A stretch of 64,000 nucleotides of DNA from Candidatus Obscuribacterales bacterium (GTDB taxonomy: Bacteria > Cyanobacteriota > Vampirovibrionia > Obscuribacterales > Obscuribacteraceae): contig JARLHI010000075.1 in the NCBI GenBank assembly GCA_031292355.1, positions 1-64,000 of the forward strand, read 5' to 3'. The notes under the pieces were generated by a model that was not told the origin of the DNA, did no database searches, and was given only the letters and a program-made list of their open reading frames with translations. Made by a program: the position numbers and the translations under genes. Shown piece by piece: positions 60,641 to 64,000 of this stretch (positions are counted from its first letter, which is position 1; every line of letters begins with the position of its first letter).

Positions 60641-62416
60641 TTACCAGGAATCGGTGCCGCCACCACCAAAGCCACCACCGACAGAGCCGCCATCAAAGCC
60701 ACTGAAGCCGCCTCCGCCGCCACTGTTGCCGTCACTTACATATTGAGTGGGAGGAGGTGTGGTGAAAGTCTGATTAAACCAGCCCAGACTGTTGCCAAGA
60801 TCATTGATGAAAATTGTCGTTGAGTAATTGTCGGAATACTGATCTGACTGATACCAATCAGGGCAGGGAAGAGCAATGTCTTTAAAGGCTTCAGCCCATT
60901 GATCAGCCGCGCCCAGAACCATGGCATAGGGCAAAAGTCTGCCGAAAATCGTTGGATCTTCTGCTGCGAGTACCTTGATGCGGTCTTTTTCGGCCATCTT
61001 GACGAAGCGCTGAAAACCAAGCGCCTGACGAGTGAGCTCAGCCCCCTCTTTAGTCCTGCCAGGCATAGCTGGGGCAAACAAGGCGGCTAAAACCGCCGCA
61101 ACGAGCAAACCACAAGAAACTGGAGCTGAATAAATGAATGACAAACAAGCGCCGAACGCAAGCACCAGGCTAATTGCATAAAAGTTGTGGCGAATAGTTT
61201 CAGGGTCTCCAAAGAACAATTGCTGGTCCACAAGCCTTCGATAAATCAGATTTTTGATCTCTGCGAAATAGGGATAGAAAACGTATTTCAGCATTGAAGC
61301 TTGAACAACTTGCCCTGGCACATTCTGCGTACCAACGCAGGACGCGAAAATGCCATCGAGAAAGCGCTGTTCATGCGGCAACAGTGGCGGCGAATTTGGC
61401 GGCGGCTCAAGACGGGTGAACTCATACCCTTTATCGGATAAAAAAACAAATTTTTTAAAAGTTGTTTTTTTGATTTTTAAGTAGCCGCGCGCAGCCAGAT
61501 CTATAAGCGTAGAAGTGACGTCCTGCACATCACACTTTTCATCAACCAAAGTGCCTACTTCAGCTGGAGACAAACCTTTGGGCGGCTCCCAGTCAACGCC
61601 TGCGACGTTCGTCACGCCTTCATCTTTACCCTTCACACACCAGCGCACATAAAGCACCGCGAAAGCAAATAAAGGAATTAAAACTGCGGCAGACCAATCT
61701 TTCAGCCAGAACACCGATTCATCAATAGCGGTCGGACGCTTCATAGCCGAAGGCGGCATTCGAATAGCGAACGTCAGTCCTTCATCAGGATTTAGCTTGC
61801 CGCTAGTGACAATAACTTGCGACTCTTGTAGTTGCACTCGAGCGGCTGTCGTGCTGCCCTGCAATCCTTGGAAGCTAAGCACCTTAACGTCCTTGCTTGC
61901 TAAGCCGGCGGGCAAATTGACGATTGCCTCGCTTTTTGAAATGGGAAAAGGCGTTTCGGTACCGGTAACATTCCAGTAAAACTCCGGTTCATTGTCGAAC
62001 CAGTTGATGATGCGTTTGGCTAGGTAATGAATTTTGTAAGTCTGCTTACCCTGTACCGTATGGTTAGCGTCACCAATTTTTAGAATGATTTCGCTACCAC
62101 TGCGCGTCAACGAATAGGGTAGCGGTTGCCCATTTTGACTGGTGACAGACTGCACGGCCAAATCCACAGTGTAGGGGGCGTTGAATCGCCTGTAAGCAAC
62201 TGGTATGTGACGCCTGATACCATGCCGACTTTCAGAGCCGAAATCCATACTGATTGACTCAGTAACATCAGCACTTGCATCCTTTTTTAGAACAATTTCT
62301 GCTCGAAATTGATCCATCACTTCAGCAAGAGCGGATTGCTGCAAAAAAAATAGCACCAGAACCAGTGCCACTGCCTTTAAAGGCCAGAAACCGGTTTTGT
62401 CTGATTTAGTCTTCAT
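60641..62416 (-). CDS. DUF2207 family membrane protein
   Basis: The product has 591 residues from ATG 62416, which has AGGA five bases upstream; the frame extends to 62443. A signal peptide or first helix (about 8-30, LKAVALVLVLFFLQQSALAE) precedes the DUF2207 ectodomain (about 32-220, DQFRAEIVLKKDASADVTES and SMDFGSESRHGIRRHIPVAY). Membrane helices follow (about 235-255, with two more near 415-455), with a cytoplasmic region containing DVTSTLIDLAARGYLKIKK, typical of the family. The end is a Gly-rich GGGGGFSGFDGGSVGGGFGG tail. The family is often encoded beside lemA; here the two are 19 kb apart. Role unknown, perhaps envelope maintenance. Confidence 0.9.
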   Translation of the reverse strand: MKTKSDKTGFWPLKAVALVLVLFFLQQSALAEVMDQFRAEIVLKKDASADVTESISMDFGSESRHGIRRHIPVAYRRFNAPYTVDLAVQSVTSQNGQPLPYSLTRSGSEIILKIGDANHTVQGKQTYKIHYLAKRIINWFDNEPEFYWNVTGTETPFPISKSEAIVNLPAGLASKDVKVLSFQGLQGSTTAARVQLQESQVIVTSGKLNPDEGLTFAIRMPPSAMKRPTAIDESVFWLKDWSAAVLIPLFAFAVLYVRWCVKGKDEGVTNVAGVDWEPPKGLSPAEVGTLVDEKCDVQDVTSTLIDLAARGYLKIKKTTFKKFVFLSDKGYEFTRLEPPPNSPPLLPHEQRFLDGIFASCVGTQNVPGQVVQASMLKYVFYPYFAEIKNLIYRRLVDQQLFFGDPETIRHNFYAISLVLAFGACLSFIYSAPVSCGLLVAAVLAALFAPAMPGRTKEGAELTRQALGFQRFVKMAEKDRIKVLAAEDPTIFGRLLPYAMVLGAADQWAEAFKDIALPCPDWYQSDQYSDNYSTTIFINDLGNSLGWFNQTFTTPPPTQYVSDGNSGGGGGFSGFDGGSVGGGFGGGGTDSW

Positions 62417-62480
62417 GTAATTCCTGCTAATGCCCCACGTCAATTGATATACACCAGATACAACATCAACGCATCAATCT

Positions 62481-62639
62481 TTAGGGTCCCTTACGATTCT
62501 CATAAAGATCGATAATTCGCCGTGTTTCGTCTATTGCAATTTTCACCGGATTCGGTGCCTTGAATGGCCCCAAGAAGGCAGCCTGCAAGCAGATGGATAA
62601 AATCCCCATCAATTCTTCCTTTAAAGTCTCAAAATTCAT
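62481..62639 (-). CDS. 52-residue hypothetical protein
   Basis: A minus-strand ORF of 52 codons begins MNFETLKEELMGILS and ends IDETRRIIDLYENRKGP. It is amphipathic, with two likely helices around a Gly-Pro-Phe turn. It lies upstream of the DUF2207 gene, with 64 bases between, and could be co-transcribed. There is no strong ribosome-binding site, so the call rests on composition and a clean frame. Confidence 0.4.
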   Translation of the reverse strand: MNFETLKEELMGILSICLQAAFLGPFKAPNPVKIAIDETRRIIDLYENRKGP

Positions 62640-62734
62640 TTGCGGACCATTAAATGACAGGCGAAAAGAAGCCCTGTGCCGTTATACTGGAAACAGGCTG
62701 GCTTTGTTTGGAATACTTTCGTCAGGTCTCACAA

Positions 62735-63316
62735 ATGGCTCAACCGCGTAAGAAAAACGTTCTGCCCAGGGATGTCCCACAAGGTCTGACCGCCGAACAA
62801 TATTTTGCACTGGGAATCCAATATCGCACGCTTGGCTGGACAGAACAGGCTCGCGACGCTCTGATTCTAGTGACAGAAAGCAGTCAGGACGACGATCTTA
62901 CGATCTCGGCGCAACGATTTCTCAAAACTAAGATACCGCGCTTTCCTGTGCCATTGTTAGCCGAACAAAGGCATATTGAAGGCTTCAATAGAATGGCCAC
63001 TGGCGATCAGCTGGGAGCCAGAAAAGCTTTTGAAGAGTTGATTCAAGATTTTCCCGATTTCGAATGGCCCTACGGTCAGCTGAGCGTCATTTTTCTTCAG
63101 GAAGGTGAAACCGCAAAGGCTAAAAAGCTGCTTAAAAGAGCGCTTGCAATCAACCCCAATTACATCGGTGGTTGGTTGCATATGGCCACGGCCAAAGGTC
63201 TCGAACTAGACTTCGATGGCGCACAAGCGTGCGTAGACAAAGCACTTGACGCTGACCCCACTGACGCTGCTGCACTTGCTATGCAAGATGCCTTAAAGCA
63301 ACTCAAAGACCTCTAA
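62735..63316 (+). CDS. TPR protein (cytoplasmic)
   Basis: The product has 193 residues from ATG 62735; the frame extends to ATG 62654, but the extra 27 residues look non-conserved. TPR-like hairpins appear at about 24-55 (ALGIQYRTLGWTEQARDALI), 85-120 (ATGDQLGARKAFEELIQDFP), 120-155 (GETAKAKKLLKRALAINPNY) and 155-185 (DFDGAQACVDKALDADPTDA). No signal peptide is present, so it is cytoplasmic, unlike the other TPR proteins nearby. It is convergent with the gene at 63318, one base away. Confidence 0.8.
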   Translation: MAQPRKKNVLPRDVPQGLTAEQYFALGIQYRTLGWTEQARDALILVTESSQDDDLTISAQRFLKTKIPRFPVPLLAEQRHIEGFNRMATGDQLGARKAFEELIQDFPDFEWPYGQLSVIFLQEGETAKAKKLLKRALAINPNYIGGWLHMATAKGLELDFDGAQACVDKALDADPTDAAALAMQDALKQLKDL

Positions 63317-63317
63317 T

Positions 63318-63782
63318 TTATTTGTTAGTAGATGTCTTTTTGACAGCTCTGCCTGTTTTCTGCTCGTCGCCTGGTCTAGCCGACAGGCGCTTGCCACGAG
63401 TTTCTCGCAAAAGGTGAACAACCTTAACCTCAGCGCCTCGGGTATCGCCAACTACAGATTTAATTGACGCGCCTTCTTCGGCCGTACGGTCGACAAAACT
63501 GTGGAAAAATGCCAGCTCATCAAAGGCGGCGCGCAAGCCATCATCCTGATAATTCATGGATTCTTTGAGAAAGCGCCTGTAATTGCGCCAGGCTTTTTGC
63601 TGCCCCTCAACTGTCTTGAATGTCTTGCTAAAATCACTCGAAGACAGGCTGAGATACGCCAAATAATGATTAGCGCGAGTGGTCAACTGCCGCCTGCGCT
63701 TGTCCTGAATTTTCTGACATTGCAACCATTGCAAATATCGCTGAAAATGACCAGCAAATATTTTCAAAAAGCTTGATTTCAC
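63318..63782 (-). CDS. Hypothetical basic protein
   Basis: The 154-residue product, from GTG 63782, is basic and mostly helical. It begins KSSFLKIFAGHFQRYLQWLQ and ends in a Lys/Thr-rich tail (TGRAVKKTSTNK). A central region (about 60-105, VEGQQKAWRNYRRFLKESMN) is Trp/Tyr/Arg rich. No domain, signal peptide or membrane helix is recognised. No clear ribosome-binding site precedes the GTG, so the start is uncertain. A nucleic-acid-binding role would fit the composition but is not shown. Confidence 0.6.
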   Translation of the reverse strand: MKSSFLKIFAGHFQRYLQWLQCQKIQDKRRRQLTTRANHYLAYLSLSSSDFSKTFKTVEGQQKAWRNYRRFLKESMNYQDDGLRAAFDELAFFHSFVDRTAEEGASIKSVVGDTRGAEVKVVHLLRETRGKRLSARPGDEQKTGRAVKKTSTNK

Positions 63783-64000
63783 TTACAAATACCGGGTTTC
63801 CGCGAGCTTCTAAGAATCAATGATACTAGAAGTTAGCGAAAAAAATGCAATAAGAAATACAAAAATTTAGCGCCAGATTTCTTCAAATTGACCTGGATTT
63901 TTTTCCCCATATGGCACCCAAATCGTCTCGAAAACCAATATCGAAACCTGACTGGATTTTGACGTAAATGGCTGGATTTCAAAGGTCTCGACGGCCGGAT
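63783..64000. other. Intergenic sequence at the right edge
   Basis: The last 218 bases are AT-rich. They hold a loose threefold repetition of the words CTGGATTT and GGATTTT. No ORF, promoter, RNA gene or terminator was recognised. It is probably the upstream region of a gene beyond the window. Confidence 0.5.

Overview
The window reads as chromosomal DNA from a Gram-negative-type, non-photosynthetic relative of Cyanobacteria, most like the Obscuribacterales (Candidatus Obscuribacter / Melainabacteria, Vampirovibrionia). This assignment is an inference. It rests on moderate GC content, very many secreted TPR proteins, LysM proteins, low-complexity secreted proteins, a Pit phosphate transporter behind a cyanobacterial-style Pho box, and no photosynthesis genes. 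No phage, insertion sequence, CRISPR array or rRNA was seen. Coding is dense on both strands, many neighbouring genes overlap by a few bases, and TTG and GTG starts are frequent.

Layout. 1-3.5 kb: the N-terminal part of a large low-complexity protein with an in-frame duplication, a LysM protein, a family 9 glycosyltransferase and a small orphan. 3.5-8 kb: Pit transporter plus universal stress protein, meeting head-on a LysM-membrane protein/DinG-like helicase pair. 8.4-15.5 kb: a double M16 peptidase, FeoB with a possible Fur box, and a nucleotidyltransferase-like membrane protein. 15.6-17.2 kb: tRNA-His with promoter and terminator, TrhO and a hot-dog thioesterase. 17.2-26.7 kb: a cluster of exported proteins, comprising a TPR/PDZ/small-protein operon, two members of an unusual LExxxFG repeat family, a cyclophilin, an alpha/beta hydrolase, a serpin and two orphans. 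26.9-31 kb: a RecB-like nuclease/SF1 helicase fusion, a stand-alone receiver and a ferritin-like small protein. 31.4-38 kb: a 931-residue repeat-rich protein, two tandem triple-PAS proteins and a 55-residue membrane protein missed by length cut-offs. 38-43 kb: a third LExxxFG protein, a Cys-rich secreted protein, LemA and a secreted TPR protein. 43-49 kb: an SDR protein, a protein of GspE-N-like modules and a complete proline operon (proB-proA-proC). 49-54.6 kb: a Ser/Thr kinase with TPRs, a small TPR protein, homogentisate dioxygenase and a VIT-family transporter. 54.8-58.4 kb: a second GspE-N-like module protein followed by a REC-HPt-REC-REC-GGDEF regulator. 58.4-64 kb: a three-gene secreted TPR operon, a DUF2207 membrane protein, a small ORF and two further small genes.

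How it fits together. Housekeeping functions (proline synthesis, phosphate and iron transport, tRNA-His, tRNA modification) are interleaved with a large accessory set of exported repeat proteins and sensory proteins. The features I consider most likely to be undescribed are: the LExxxFG repeat family with three members here; the paralogous proteins built from GspE-N-like modules, one lying just upstream of a diguanylate cyclase; the large protein carrying 19 XXP(V/M)QQ-type hexapeptides and three AMPGP-type motifs; and the twin triple-PAS proteins without any output domain.
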